This document shows, in pieces, positions 50,795 through 60,599 of a stretch of DNA of 64,000 bases. Source of the DNA: Roseateles hydrophilus (GTDB lineage: Bacteria; Pseudomonadota; Gammaproteobacteria; Burkholderiales; Burkholderiaceae_C). The position numbers were made by a program, and so were the translations under genes. Under the pieces are notes generated by a model. That model worked only from the letters and a program-made list of their open reading frames with translations. It searched no databases and had not been told where the DNA came from. Positions within the stretch are counted from its first letter, which is position 1. Each line of letters begins with the position of its first letter. The stretch covers positions 186,001 through 250,000 of the forward strand of contig NZ_JAPPUY010000003.1 of NCBI RefSeq assembly GCF_026712245.1, given 5' to 3'.

Positions 50795-51274
50795 ATGTGT
50801 GCCACACCCGACCTGGATCTGTTGCCCCTTCAACGCGCCTGGCATGTCGCAGCACAGCGGGATGACGAGGCGCGATATCAGCACCGTCTTCTGGCAGTGC
50901 TGCTCGTGGCGCAGCACCACAGTTGCATGCACGTCGGCGCATGGCTGGCCTGCAGCCCGCGCAGCATCGAGCGCTGGGTGAGCGCCTACCGTTCCGGCGG
51001 TTGCGCCGCACTGCACATGCTTCGCGCTGGTGGTCGGCCAGCCCGGTTGACGGCCATCCAGCAGATGCGGTTGAGTGCTGACCTGGCGGGTCCCCCCAGC
51101 GCCGTGGGTTTTGTCCAGACCGGCTGGTGCGGCAAGTTGCTGGTCACGCATCTGTCGCGCAGTTACGGCCTGGCGCTCAGCCTGCGTCAATGCCAGCGCA
51201 TGATCCGCCAGTCACACCTAGAGCATGGCGAGACCGCCGCCATGCGACAGGGGTTGCGGCGTTATGAGGGCTGA
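50795..51274 (+). CDS. Helix-turn-helix protein resembling the DNA-binding part of IS630-type transposases
   Basis: 159 residues. A helix-turn-helix (MHVGAWLACSPRSIERWVSAYRSGG) is followed by LRAGGRPARLTAIQQMRL and a winged-helix-like segment with GWCGKLLVTHLSRSYGLALSLRQCQRMI, the pattern of the N-terminal DNA-binding half (HTH_29 / HTH_33) of IS630/Tc1 transposases. The catalytic DDE domain is absent, and no terminal repeats or target duplication were seen. It could be a transposase remnant or a domesticated regulator. The gene is divergent from the PEP-CTERM gene; TGCCACACCC occurs twice around its start (50764-50773 and 50800-50809). No clear ribosome binding site. Confidence 0.65.
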   Translation: MCATPDLDLLPLQRAWHVAAQRDDEARYQHRLLAVLLVAQHHSCMHVGAWLACSPRSIERWVSAYRSGGCAALHMLRAGGRPARLTAIQQMRLSADLAGPPSAVGFVQTGWCGKLLVTHLSRSYGLALSLRQCQRMIRQSHLEHGETAAMRQGLRRYEG

Positions 51275-51376
51275 ACCAGCGCCGGGCCGCCCCGCCCCCC
51301 GCACCGACCTGCCGGTCTTGTCAAGTTTCTCGACAGACAGGATGTTCCTGCGGGCGCAGCCTTGCTGAATGGCACG

Positions 51377-52414
51377 TCAACGTGTTGGCCCCATGCCCAG
51401 GGCCAGCAAATCCCTAGCCGACGCCAGGATGGCCTCCCGCGGCGCCCGCGGCACCCAGCCCAGCACCTCGCGGGCATGGCTGGCATCCTGGTGTCGTGTC
51501 GTGCCCAACTCGCTGGCCGCATTGCGCACCAGCGGGCTGACCTTGGCCATCAGCCGCACGCTCCAGTCGGGCAGCTGCAGCGTGGGCACGCGGCGGGCAT
51601 CCGCGCCCAGTTCCTCGCGCAGCACGGCAGCGATGTCGCGCAGCCACGTGAAGCCACCGCAGGCGATGAAGCGCTCGCCGGCCATGCCGGGCGCGGTGAG
51701 CGCCAGGCGGTGCAGCTCGACCACGTCGCGCACGTCGACGATGCCGAAGCCGATGCGCGGCAGCGCCGGGATGCGCCCCTGCAGCAGGCTCTGCACGATG
51801 ACGACACTGGCCGAGTAATCGGCGCTGGCCACGGGCCCGAGCACCACCGACGGGTTGACGGTGCAGAACTCCAGGCCGCCGCCCTCGCGCGCCACCCAGT
51901 CGCGCGCGGCACGCTCGGCGACCGTCTTGGATTGCACGTAGGGCGGGACGCCGGGCGCGGCGAGGTTGGTCCAGTCGCGCTCGGTGAAGTGGCGATCGCC
52001 GGGGCCGTGGCCATAAGCGATGGCGGCGACGGAGGACGTCATCACCACCCGCTGCACGCCGGCATCGCGCGCGGCCTTCAGCGCGCGCAGCGCGCCATCG
52101 CGGGCGGGCACGATGAGCTCGTTGGCATCGCGCGGCACGCCGGTGGGCAGCGGGGACGCCACATGCGCCACATGCGTGCAGCCGGCCGCAGCCTCGGCCC
52201 AGCCGGCGTCGGCCATCAGGTCGGCGGCGAAGCAGCGCAGCTGGTCCTTCTTCACGCCGCGGCTGGCGCCGAGTGCCTTGCGCAGCGCCGGCTCGCGGGC
52301 CAGGTCGCGCACGGTGGTGTGCACCTGCCAGCCGTCGGCCAGCAGCTGGCGGATCAGCACACCGGCGATGTAGCCGGTGCCGCCGGTGACGAGGATGCGG
52401 GACGGGGTGCTCAT
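51377..52414 (-). CDS. NAD(P)-dependent epimerase/dehydratase, dihydroflavonol-reductase-like
   Basis: 345 residues of the extended short-chain dehydrogenase family. Nucleotide motif TGGTGYIAG near residue 10, VVMTSSVAAIAYG with the catalytic Ser, and the active-site YVQSK (Tyr-x-x-x-Lys) near residue 160, followed by CTVNPSVVLGP. The arrangement fits cinnamoyl-CoA/dihydroflavonol reductase-like aldehyde reductases in bacteria. Substrate is unknown. It is a single gene convergent with the IS630-like gene and divergent from the potassium channel gene by 50 bp. Confidence 0.88.
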   Translation of the reverse strand: MSTPSRILVTGGTGYIAGVLIRQLLADGWQVHTTVRDLAREPALRKALGASRGVKKDQLRCFAADLMADAGWAEAAAGCTHVAHVASPLPTGVPRDANELIVPARDGALRALKAARDAGVQRVVMTSSVAAIAYGHGPGDRHFTERDWTNLAAPGVPPYVQSKTVAERAARDWVAREGGGLEFCTVNPSVVLGPVASADYSASVVIVQSLLQGRIPALPRIGFGIVDVRDVVELHRLALTAPGMAGERFIACGGFTWLRDIAAVLREELGADARRVPTLQLPDWSVRLMAKVSPLVRNAASELGTTRHQDASHAREVLGWVPRAPREAILASARDLLALGMGPTR

Positions 52415-52464
52415 GCGGGCTCCAGGGTGGCCGGCGATTCTCGGCGACGGGCTAGCATGGCCCG

Positions 52465-53409
52465 ATGAGCTCGCGCCCGCCGCCCACCCCCGACACCGCC
52501 CCCGCCAACCCGCATGCCGGCTGGCGCCTGCGCCTGTACACGGTGATCTTCGAGGCCGACACGCGCGCCGGCCGGGTGTTCGACCTGGTGCTGATCGGCC
52601 TGATCCTGGCGAGCGTGGCCGTCGTGATGCTGGACAGCATTGCCAGCGTGCATGCCCGCTGGGGCCCGGTGTTCACGGTGCTGGAGTGGGGCTTCACGCT
52701 GATCTTCACGGCCGAGTACATCGCCCGCCTGAGCTGCGTGAAGCACCCGCTGCGCTACGCACGCAGCCCCTTCGGCATCATCGACCTGGTGGCCGTGCTG
52801 CCCACCTACCTGGCCATCCTGGTGCCGGGACTGCATGCGCTGATCGATGTGCGCGTGCTGCGGCTACTGCGGCTGTTCCGCATCCTCAAGCTGGGCGCCT
52901 ATGTGCACGAGTTCGCGATGCTGGGCCGGGCGCTGATGGCGTCGCGGCGCAAGATCCTCGTATTCATGTCCTTCGTGCTGATGGTGGTCACCATCATGGG
53001 CACGCTGATGTACGTGGTCGAAGGCCCCGAGCACGGCTTCACCAGCATCCCGGTGGGCGTGTACTGGGCCATCACGACCATGACCACGGTGGGCTTTGGC
53101 GACATCACGCCCAAGACCGACCTGGGCCGCGTGATCGCCTCGGCCATGATGCTGCTGGGCTGGGGCACGCTGGCCGTGCCCACCGGCATCGTCAGCGCCG
53201 AGTTCACGGCCCAGCGCATGGGCACGCCGCCCACCACGCGCACCTGCCACGAGTGCCTGAGCGAAGGCCATGCGCCTGACGCGCGCTTCTGCCGCGACTG
53301 CGGCGCTCCGCTGCCCAGCTGGCAGCATGATGACGAGCATGCCCAGCGCCCGGACGGCGCAGCAGGCCTGTCGCCAGCGAGCCACTCGCCAACGCGGCCA
53401 ACCCGGTAA
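52465..53409 (+). CDS. Six-helix voltage-gated-type potassium channel with C-terminal zinc ribbon
   Basis: 314 residues. Six transmembrane segments with an S4-like arginine ladder (Arg130, 133, 136, 139 in DVRVLRLLRLFRILKL) and the selectivity filter TVGFGD (208-213), which marks K+ selectivity. Instead of an RCK domain, the cytoplasmic tail carries a zinc ribbon with Cys261-x2-Cys264 and Cys276-x2-Cys279 (CHECLSEGHAPDARFCRDCG region), followed by a Ser/Pro-rich disordered end. Bacterial Kv-like channels with such a tail are known in annotated genomes but the ribbon's role is not defined. No partner gene is adjacent. Confidence 0.9.
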   Translation: MSSRPPPTPDTAPANPHAGWRLRLYTVIFEADTRAGRVFDLVLIGLILASVAVVMLDSIASVHARWGPVFTVLEWGFTLIFTAEYIARLSCVKHPLRYARSPFGIIDLVAVLPTYLAILVPGLHALIDVRVLRLLRLFRILKLGAYVHEFAMLGRALMASRRKILVFMSFVLMVVTIMGTLMYVVEGPEHGFTSIPVGVYWAITTMTTVGFGDITPKTDLGRVIASAMMLLGWGTLAVPTGIVSAEFTAQRMGTPPTTRTCHECLSEGHAPDARFCRDCGAPLPSWQHDDEHAQRPDGAAGLSPASHSPTRPTR

Positions 53410-53497
53410 TACGCCACGCTGCCCTGCCGGTGCTGGGTTGACGCAGCCCCGTTGAGCCAAGCCGCTCGATACATTCGTCCGCCGTTGGAGGTGGAAC

Positions 53498-55825
53498 ATG
53501 CGTCTGCGTGAGTTGCTTTATCCCGGCATGTGGGCGGTGCGCCGGCTGCGCTTTGGCACCAAGCTGACGTTGTTGTTCTTCATCGTGGCGATTCCCCTGC
53601 TGGTGAGCGCAGCCTTGCTGCTGACGCGCACGCTGGACGACCTGACGCTGACCCGCCACGAGCTGGACGGCATCGACCGCCTGGAGCGCGTGTACGACCT
53701 GACGCGCCAAGTCCAGGCCCACCGCGGGCTGACCAACATGGTGCTGCTGGGCGATGCGGCCCAACAGCCACGCCGTGACGCGGCCCGCGCCGAGATGAGC
53801 AAGGCGCTGGCCACGCTGGATCGCACGCTTCAGGACGCCGGCTTTGAAGCCTCCAAATCTTGGCCCACCCTGCGCAGCCGGCTGCAGGGCCTGCCCGCGC
53901 AGCTGGAGGGCCTGCCGGCAGACAAGGCGTTCGCGCTGCACACCGAGCTGGTGGAAGCGCTGGGGCGAACCACCTTTGAAGTGGCCGAAAGCTCCAGCCT
54001 GCTCTACGACCCCGACCCGCTGACCTATCTGCTGATGGACATGTCGGTGCTGCGCCTGCCCGTCTGGCGCGACCAGCTCGGCCGGCTGCGCGGCAAGGGC
54101 GCCGGCCTGCTGACTTCACCCGTGCTGGACGAGGCCGACTCGGCCGTCGTGAAGAGCTGGGTCGACGAGCTGGCTGGCACCACACGCAGCATCCAGCATG
54201 CGCACGACATCATCACCAGCAAAGGGCTGACGCCCGCAGGCTTCGACAAGGCCGTCGCGGCCGTTCAGCAGTTGCTGGAGGACAGCCGCGCCCGCTTCCG
54301 CTCCGGCGAGCGCTCGGGGTCGGCGGAAAGCTACTTCGCCTCGGCCAGCGGCGCGCTGGAGGCCGTGGGCAGCTACCAGCGGGCCATCAACAGCGGCATG
54401 CGGGCCTCGCTGGAGCAGCGCCAAGCCGCGCTGGTGCGCAAGGCCTGGCTGGCCGGGGTGGGTGCCTCGGTGGTCATCCTGGCGTTCAGCTACCTGATGC
54501 TGGCCTTTCAGGTCAGCTTCCTGGCCGACCTGCGCCAGGTCTTGCACTTCATGGAGAACACCGCGCAGGGCAACCTGCAGCATGTGGTGCGCATCCGCGG
54601 CAAGGACGAGCTGTCCGACATGTCCGCCGCCATGTCGGTGATGGTGAACAACATCTCCTTCATGGTGGCCGCCGTGCGCAGCAATGCGGCGCTGCTGTCG
54701 GGCTCGGGCGATGTGCTGGTGCAGGGCAATCATGCGCTGTCAGAGCGCACCGAACAGCAGGCTGCCAACCTGGAAGAAACCTCGGCCAGCGTGCAGGAGC
54801 TGGCCGCCACGGTGCAGATCAATGCGCAGGCAGCGCAGGCCTCGGATGCCTCGGCCCAGGCCGTCAGCCAGACGGCCGAGCAGGGCGCGGCCGGCATGAA
54901 GGCTGCCGTCGACGCCATCGAAGCCATCGCGGCCAGTGCCCGACGCATGGACGAGATCGTCGGCGTCATCGACTCGCTGGCCTTCCAGACCAACATCCTG
55001 GCGCTGAACGCCGCCGTCGAGGCCGCCCGCGCGGGCGAGGCTGGGCGCGGCTTTGCCGTCGTGGCCACCGAGGTGCGCACGCTGGCGCAGCGCTCGGCTG
55101 CCTCGGCCAAGGAGATCCGCCAGCTGATCACGGCATCGTCCGAGCAGGTGAATGCCGGCGTGGGCATGATCCGCGGCGCCGGGCAGCGCATCGAGGCCAT
55201 CGCCGACGGCGTGCGTTCGGTGGCCGAGCACATGTCGCAGATCTCGGCCTCCAGCGCCGAACAGAGCGCCAGCCTGACCGAGATCACGTCCGCCATCCGC
55301 CAGCTGGACACGCTGACCCAGCGCAACGGTGCCATGGTGGAGCAGGCGGTGGCCCAGGCCACGGAACTGCAGGAGCGCGCCAAGGTGCTGACAAGTTCGG
55401 TGTCCGCGTTCAAGTTGCCGCAGGGCACGGCTGACGAGGCCCGCGAACTGGTGGATCGCGCGCTCGACATGCGCCGCGAGGCCGGCAGCCGCGATGCGCT
55501 GCTGCGCCGCATCAATGCGACCGACAGCGGCCTGTTCGACCGCGACATGTACGTCTTCGCGCTGGACGCGCAGGGCCGCTACCAGGGCTTTGCGGGCAAC
55601 CCGGCCCGGGTGGGCCAGCGCGTGCAGGACGTGATGAAGGGCGGTGCCGGCGAGCAACTGCTGCAAGCCATCATCGAGCAGGCCGAGAGCGGGCCGGGAT
55701 GGGTGCAGTACACCATCGCCCATCCGCAGACCGGCGAGCCGCAGCAAAAGATGTCTTACGTCGTCAAGGTAGACGACCTGTACCTAGGCTGCGGCGTCTA
55801 CAAGGGCTCGATGCGGGCGCTGTGA
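53498..55825 (+). CDS. Methyl-accepting chemotaxis protein with C-terminal Cache-like domain
   Basis: 775 residues, ATG at 53498 with a GGAGG ribosome binding site. Transmembrane helix at about 24-43, a long periplasmic helical domain of the nitrate/PilJ-like type with a [16 protein letters not shown] motif, second transmembrane helix (about 320-345), HAMP, and the signalling hairpin [20 protein letters not shown]. After the signalling domain (ending around 645) comes a further domain of about 130 residues with [36 protein letters not shown] and [15 protein letters not shown], which looks like a single Cache (Cache_2-like) domain on the cytoplasmic side. This is unusual because Cache domains are normally periplasmic. 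Ligand unknown. Confidence 0.9.
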   Translation: MRLRELLYPGMWAVRRLRFGTKLTLLFFIVAIPLLVSAALLLTRTLDDLTLTRHELDGIDRLERVYDLTRQVQAHRGLTNMVLLGDAAQQPRRDAARAEMSKALATLDRTLQDAGFEASKSWPTLRSRLQGLPAQLEGLPADKAFALHTELVEALGRTTFEVAESSSLLYDPDPLTYLLMDMSVLRLPVWRDQLGRLRGKGAGLLTSPVLDEADSAVVKSWVDELAGTTRSIQHAHDIITSKGLTPAGFDKAVAAVQQLLEDSRARFRSGERSGSAESYFASASGALEAVGSYQRAINSGMRASLEQRQAALVRKAWLAGVGASVVILAFSYLMLAFQVSFLADLRQVLHFMENTAQGNLQHVVRIRGKDELSDMSAAMSVMVNNISFMVAAVRSNAALLSGSGDVLVQGNHALSERTEQQAANLEETSASVQELAATVQINAQAAQASDASAQAVSQTAEQGAAGMKAAVDAIEAIAASARRMDEIVGVIDSLAFQTNILALNAAVEAARAGEAGRGFAVVATEVRTLAQRSAASAKEIRQLITASSEQVNAGVGMIRGAGQRIEAIADGVRSVAEHMSQISASSAEQSASLTEITSAIRQLDTLTQRNGAMVEQAVAQATELQERAKVLTSSVSAFKLPQGTADEARELVDRALDMRREAGSRDALLRRINATDSGLFDRDMYVFALDAQGRYQGFAGNPARVGQRVQDVMKGGAGEQLLQAIIEQAESGPGWVQYTIAHPQTGEPQQKMSYVVKVDDLYLGCGVYKGSMRAL

Positions 55826-55862
55826 GGCGCACGGCCGGCAGGCCGTCCCTACACTGCGCCGC

Positions 55863-56531
55863 ATGATCACCGTCCACCACCTGAACAACTCCCGCTCGCA
55901 GCGCGTGCTGTGGCTGCTGGAAGAACTCGACTTGCCCTACGAGGTGAAGCGTTACGAACGCGACGCCAAGACCTCGCTGGCGCCCCTGGAACTCAAGGCC
56001 GTGCACCCGCTGGGCAAGAGCCCCGTCATCACCGACGGCAGCCTCACGGTGGCCGAGAGCGGCGCCATCCTGGAGTACCTGGTGGACAAGTACGGCAGCG
56101 GCCGCCTCAAGCCCACCGGTGAGCAGGACGCGCTGCGCTACCGCTACTTCCTGCACTTCGCCGAGGGCTCGGCCATGCCGCCGCTGGTGATGAAGCTGGT
56201 GTTCAACAAGATCAAGCGCAGCCCCATGCCCTTCTTCGTGAAGCCCATCGCCAAGGGCATCGCGGACAAGGTGCTGGCCAGCTTCGTGCAGCCCAACATC
56301 GACAACCAGTTGCGCTTCCTGGAAGCGGAGCTGGCTGCGCGCCCCTGGTTTGCCGGCACCGAGTTCAGCGCAGCGGATGTGCAGATGAGCTTCCCTCTGG
56401 AAGCCGCCGCGGCGCGTGGCGGATCGCTGGACGGTTTCCCGAAGATCCAGGCCTTCCTCGCCCGCATCCATGCGCGGCCGGCCTATCAGCGCGCGCTGGA
56501 GCGCGGCGGTCCCTACGACCTGTTGAGTTGA
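55863..56531 (+). CDS. Glutathione S-transferase
   Basis: 222 residues. A thioredoxin-like N-terminal domain has the YHLNNSRSQRVLWLLEELDLPYEV-type start with the likely catalytic Ser10 (NNSRSQRV) and glutathione-binding KSPVI, AESGAILEYL. The helical C-terminal domain includes RPWFAGTEFSAADVQMSFPLEA, the N-capping and hydrophobic staple box of GSTs. It conjugates or reduces with glutathione; substrate unknown. It follows the MCP by 37 bp on the same strand and is convergent with the RlhA gene. Confidence 0.9.
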   Translation: MITVHHLNNSRSQRVLWLLEELDLPYEVKRYERDAKTSLAPLELKAVHPLGKSPVITDGSLTVAESGAILEYLVDKYGSGRLKPTGEQDALRYRYFLHFAEGSAMPPLVMKLVFNKIKRSPMPFFVKPIAKGIADKVLASFVQPNIDNQLRFLEAELAARPWFAGTEFSAADVQMSFPLEAAAARGGSLDGFPKIQAFLARIHARPAYQRALERGGPYDLLS

Positions 56532-56553
56532 GGCAAGCGCCCTGCGGGTGCGC

Positions 56554-58539
56554 TCAGCCCGCCGGGCGGCTGCGGTAGAAGCGCACCGGCTCGGCCTTCA
56601 TCTGGCTGTTGAGCTGCTTGAGCACATGCTTTTGCATGCTGCCCACCACGTGCATTTCGCAGGGCTTGCAGTCAAAGCGCAGGGTGAAGTGGTCGTCGCC
56701 GTGCTGCAGCGTCAGCGGCTCGGCGCGCACCGTGCCTTGCACGCCGGTCACGCCCTTGGCCTGCTTGGGGCACAGGCTCAGGCTCCAGCGCACGCAGTGC
56801 TTGGTGATCATCAGCGGCACCTCGCCCAGTTCCTCGTGGCTTTCGTAGGCGGCACCGATCACCTTCACGCCGTGGCGGGCGTAGAACGCGGCGGCCTGGG
56901 CGTTGTAGACGTTGGCGAGGTAGGTGAGCGTGTCATCCGGGTAGGGCACGGGCGGCTCCACCGGCGCGTGGCGCGGCAGGCGCCGGAAGGCGGCCTCGCG
57001 GGCGGCCTCCAGCGCGGCCACGCCGTCGCGGCGCAGGGCGTTGAGCTTGCTCACCGGCAGGAAGTAGGGCTCGCGCATGGCCAGCCGCACGCGGCGGGCG
57101 TCGAAGATGGTGTCGCCCAGCTTGGCCAGGTGCTCCTTGTACTGGGCCTCGGCCTGCTGCGGGTTGCGCGCGGGCTCCAGCGCGTGCGGCAGGCGCACGG
57201 CGGCCTTCACGCCGGTTTCGTCTTTGAGGCTGAGCTCGAAGCCGTCGGCCACCTGCGCCAGCGTCACGTCCACGGCGATGCGGCGGTCGGCGCTGGGCTT
57301 GGCCAGCAGGCGCTCCCAGGCCATGTCGCGGTTGCGGTTGAGCGCGGTGCCGGGGAAGAGGTCCTTCAGGTCGCTGAACTGCTGGCCCTTGGACAGGTTG
57401 GGCTCGATGCGCCAGGCCGTGCCGCCCAGCGGCGTCGCCACGTTCACCGGCACGCCCTGCAGCTCGCCCTGGCGGTCCCACCAGGTCAGCGCGTCGCCGT
57501 TGTTGACCACCCGGGTCGCGTCGCCCGTGTCCACGTCGAAGCTGTCGGGCCCCACGCGCTTGACCTCGCCCAGCGGCATGCCCGCGTGCTTGGGGCTGTC
57601 GAAGGCGCCGATGTCGATCTTGCGGCCGTTGACGAAGTAGTCGGTGCCGCCGCGGTTGAAGGCCTGCTCGGGCTCGGGCGTGAAGGTGTAGCGGCAGCGG
57701 CCGTCGCTGCTGCGGGCCAGCTCCGGTCGGCGGTCGATGATGGCGTCCAGCAGCGTGCGGTAGTGGGCCGTGACGTTCTTGACCGTGGCCATGTCCTTGT
57801 AGCGGCCTTCGATCTTGAAGCTGCGGATGCCGGCGTCAATCAGCGCCTCCAGGTTGGCGCTCTGGTCGTTGTCTTTCAGGCTGAGCACGTGCTTGTCATG
57901 CGCCACCACGCGGCCCTGGCCGTCCACCACGGTGAAGGGTTGGCGGCACTCCTGACTGCACGAGCCGCGGTTGGCGCTGCGGCCGGTCATGGCGTGGCTG
58001 ATGAAGCACTGGCCGCTGTAGGCCACGCACAGCGCGCCGTGCACGAAGAACTCCAGATGCGCGTGCTGCACCTGCTCGCGGATCGCGCGGATCTGCTTCA
58101 GGTCGAGCTCGCGGGCCAACACCATCTGCGAGAAGCCGACGTCCTGCAGGAAGCGCGCTTTCTCGGGCGTGCGGATGTCGGTCTGCGTGCTGGCGTGCAG
58201 CTGGATGGGCGGCAGGTCCAGCTCCAGCAAGCCCATGTCCTGCACGATGAGCGCGTCCACACCGGCGTCGTGCAATTGCCACGTTAGCGTTCGTGCCCCC
58301 TCAAGTTCGTCATCGCGCAGGATCGTGTTCAAAGTCACAAAGATGCGCGCGTTGAAGCGGTGCGCGTGGCGCACCAGGCGGGCGATGTCCTCGATGGCAT
58401 TGCCTGCCTTGTCACGCGCGCCAAAGCCCGGACCCCCGATGTAGACGGCATCGGCGCCGTGATTGATGGCCTCGATGCCGATATCGGCGTCGCGGGCGGG
58501 GGCGAGAAGTTCGAGACGGGTCATGGGCGTGGCGGGCAT
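56554..58539 (-). CDS. rlhA: U32-family protein, RlhA-type (23S rRNA C2501 hydroxylation)
   Basis: 661 residues from an ATG at 58539; an ATG at 58524 (MTRLELLAPARDADIG) would also serve and neither has a strong ribosome binding site. The U32 TIM-barrel half has LLAPARDADIGIEAINHGADAVYIGGPGFGARD and the iron-sulfur region with GALCVAYSGQCFISHAMTGRSANRGSCSQECRQP, then a second domain of about 350 residues ending with MHVVGSM-type motifs, matching the length of E. coli RlhA/YdcP. RlhA makes 5-hydroxycytidine in 23S rRNA. The C-terminal cysteines (RFDCKPCEM) fit the family. Alternative: another U32 hydroxylase, but length and motifs favour RlhA. Confidence 0.85.
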   Translation of the reverse strand: MPATPMTRLELLAPARDADIGIEAINHGADAVYIGGPGFGARDKAGNAIEDIARLVRHAHRFNARIFVTLNTILRDDELEGARTLTWQLHDAGVDALIVQDMGLLELDLPPIQLHASTQTDIRTPEKARFLQDVGFSQMVLARELDLKQIRAIREQVQHAHLEFFVHGALCVAYSGQCFISHAMTGRSANRGSCSQECRQPFTVVDGQGRVVAHDKHVLSLKDNDQSANLEALIDAGIRSFKIEGRYKDMATVKNVTAHYRTLLDAIIDRRPELARSSDGRCRYTFTPEPEQAFNRGGTDYFVNGRKIDIGAFDSPKHAGMPLGEVKRVGPDSFDVDTGDATRVVNNGDALTWWDRQGELQGVPVNVATPLGGTAWRIEPNLSKGQQFSDLKDLFPGTALNRNRDMAWERLLAKPSADRRIAVDVTLAQVADGFELSLKDETGVKAAVRLPHALEPARNPQQAEAQYKEHLAKLGDTIFDARRVRLAMREPYFLPVSKLNALRRDGVAALEAAREAAFRRLPRHAPVEPPVPYPDDTLTYLANVYNAQAAAFYARHGVKVIGAAYESHEELGEVPLMITKHCVRWSLSLCPKQAKGVTGVQGTVRAEPLTLQHGDDHFTLRFDCKPCEMHVVGSMQKHVLKQLNSQMKAEPVRFYRSRPAG

Positions 58540-58645
58540 ACCGAATTTTATGAATTCGCCCGCTGGGCTTGATGGCATCTGTTGCGGCGCAGCATGAGTC
58601 CAGATAGTCTTTTCTAGCGCTACCAACGGCGCAGGGAGACATGGC

Positions 58646-60577
58646 ATGAAGACCTGGATCGAACGACTGGGCGTGAGCCGGAAACTGGCCGCTGTGGCAT
58701 GCGTGAGCGCCTTGATGGGCCTGGTGCCCTCGGTGCTGTACGTGCGGGAGGCTGTGCAAGCGGAGCGGCAGATCAGCAAAGAAGCCAATGCGCTGCCCGC
58801 CGTCACGCTGGGCCTGAAGGTGGCGCGGCTGACTGCCCAGCACCGCGGGCTGGCCAACAGCCAACTGAACGGCGACGCGGCTGCGGAAGCCAAGCGCAAC
58901 GAGGTGTGGCGCAACTTGCTGGCGCTGAAGGCGCCCAGCCTCGCTGCCACCGAGGCCGCGTTGAATCCCGCGCTGCTTCGCGAGCTGCAGGACTACTGGC
59001 GCGGGCAGGAGCAACTGGCCGCAGACATCAGCAGCCGCAGCATCACAGCGCCGGACAGCTTCCGCCGGCATACCGAGCTGATCGACGCCCGGCTGGCCTG
59101 GCTGTACGAGGCGGCCGTGGCGTCGGAGATGGTGCTGCACCCGTTCGCCAACGGCTACTTCCTGCAGGACGCTGCGCTTCAGCACCTGCCGCGCAGCGCG
59201 GAACTGCTGGGGCGCTTGCGGGGCGCCGGCATGGGCATGCTGGCCAAGGGCGAGCTGACCCCGGCCGACAAGCAGCGCCTGGTGGTGGCGCTGGAGCGGG
59301 CGCTGGCCGACCAGGCCAACGCCATGCGATCGCTGCGCCACGTCGTTCTGCCCAGCGCCGAGCAGCAAAAACTCACCGCGCTGACCGAACAGTTGACCGG
59401 CCGCCTGAACGAGGCGCGCCAGCTGGCGCTGAAGGGCCTGATCGAGCCGGAATCGCCGCAGGTCAAGGCGCCCGACTGGTGGGCCGCGACCACGGCCGCC
59501 ATCGATGCGCAGTACGCCCTGGGCGACGCCGCCATGGCCGCGCTGGAGCAGGACCTGATCGACACGCTGGCCTACGACCGCCGCATCGTCATCGGTGGTA
59601 CGCTGTTCTTCCTGCTGCTGGCCGCAATCGGCGGCTGGCTGCTGTGGGTCATCGCGCGGCAGACCTCGCGTTCCATGGGCCGCGCGCTGGGCATTGCCCA
59701 GGCCGTGGCCGACGGCAATCTGGCGCATGCGGGCGATGTGGACCGCCGTTCGCAGGACGAGGGCGAGCGCCTCACCGCTGCGCTGCTGGACATGGCGGCC
59801 AAGCTGGGCGACGTGGTCTGCACCGTGCGCAGCCGCGCCGACGAGGTGGCCACCGCCAGCCAGCAGATCGCCTCGGGCAGCGCCGACCTGTCGGCCCGCA
59901 CCGAGACGCAGGCCGCCGCGCTGGAGCAGACCACCGCCTCGGTAGACACCGTGCGCCACGGCCTGGAGCAGGGCGCCCAGCAATCCGGCCACGCCGCCGA
60001 GCTGGCCACCGAGGTGCGCAAACTCGCGGAGTCCGGCGGCGGCCTGGTGAGCACGCTGGCCGTCACGTTGCGAGACATCCAGACCAGCTCGCAGAAGATT
60101 GCCGACATCATCGGCACCATCGACGGCATTGCCTTCCAGACCAACATCCTGGCGCTGAACGCCGCCGTCGAGGCAGCCCGCGCGGGCGAGCACGGCCGTG
60201 GCTTTGCCGTGGTGGCCAGCGAGGTGCGCGCGCTGGCGCAACGCGCGGGCGCGTCGGCCAAGGAGATCCGCACACTCATCGGCGCCAGCGTGGAGCGCGT
60301 CGGCGCCGGCCATGCACAGGGCGAGGAGGCCGCCGCGCTGATGCAGCGCGTGGTGGAGGCCGTCACGCGCGTGACCGGCGTCATCGGCGAACTCAGCACG
60401 CTGTCGCGCGATCAGCACCTCAGCATGGACGAGGTCGGCGTGGCCATCCACCAGATGGACGACACCACGCAGCAGAACGCCGCGCTGGTGGAAGAGAGCG
60501 CTGCCGCCGCCGAGAGCCTGAAGCGCCAGGCCGAGGCGCTGCGCCAGGCCATGGCGGGCTTTCGCACCGCCGGCTGA
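58646..60577 (+). CDS. Methyl-accepting chemotaxis protein
   Basis: 643 residues; the ATG at 58646 is favoured because the ATG at 58641 is followed by an in-frame stop after two codons, and a GGGAGA site precedes. N-terminal transmembrane helix (about 15-33), a roughly 280-residue periplasmic helical sensor with a [17 protein letters not shown] motif like that of the previous receptor, second transmembrane helix (about 314-333), HAMP, and the signalling hairpin [20 protein letters not shown]. The C-terminus (AMAGFRTAG) lacks a CheR tether. It is divergent from rlhA and convergent with the GGDEF gene. Confidence 0.92.
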   Translation: MKTWIERLGVSRKLAAVACVSALMGLVPSVLYVREAVQAERQISKEANALPAVTLGLKVARLTAQHRGLANSQLNGDAAAEAKRNEVWRNLLALKAPSLAATEAALNPALLRELQDYWRGQEQLAADISSRSITAPDSFRRHTELIDARLAWLYEAAVASEMVLHPFANGYFLQDAALQHLPRSAELLGRLRGAGMGMLAKGELTPADKQRLVVALERALADQANAMRSLRHVVLPSAEQQKLTALTEQLTGRLNEARQLALKGLIEPESPQVKAPDWWAATTAAIDAQYALGDAAMAALEQDLIDTLAYDRRIVIGGTLFFLLLAAIGGWLLWVIARQTSRSMGRALGIAQAVADGNLAHAGDVDRRSQDEGERLTAALLDMAAKLGDVVCTVRSRADEVATASQQIASGSADLSARTETQAAALEQTTASVDTVRHGLEQGAQQSGHAAELATEVRKLAESGGGLVSTLAVTLRDIQTSSQKIADIIGTIDGIAFQTNILALNAAVEAARAGEHGRGFAVVASEVRALAQRAGASAKEIRTLIGASVERVGAGHAQGEEAAALMQRVVEAVTRVTGVIGELSTLSRDQHLSMDEVGVAIHQMDDTTQQNAALVEESAAAAESLKRQAEALRQAMAGFRTAG

Positions 60578-60599
60578 ACGGGCGCGGCCGGCCGGCGGG

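Noticed and set aside
49847-51190. Extension of the PEP-CTERM frame to 447 residues
   Set aside because: The added N-terminus covers the divergent helix-turn-helix gene and precedes a good ribosome binding site and signal peptide at 50644.
50795-51274. Complete IS630 insertion sequence
   Set aside because: No DDE domain, no inverted terminal repeats and no target-site duplication were found; only a DNA-binding-like protein remains.
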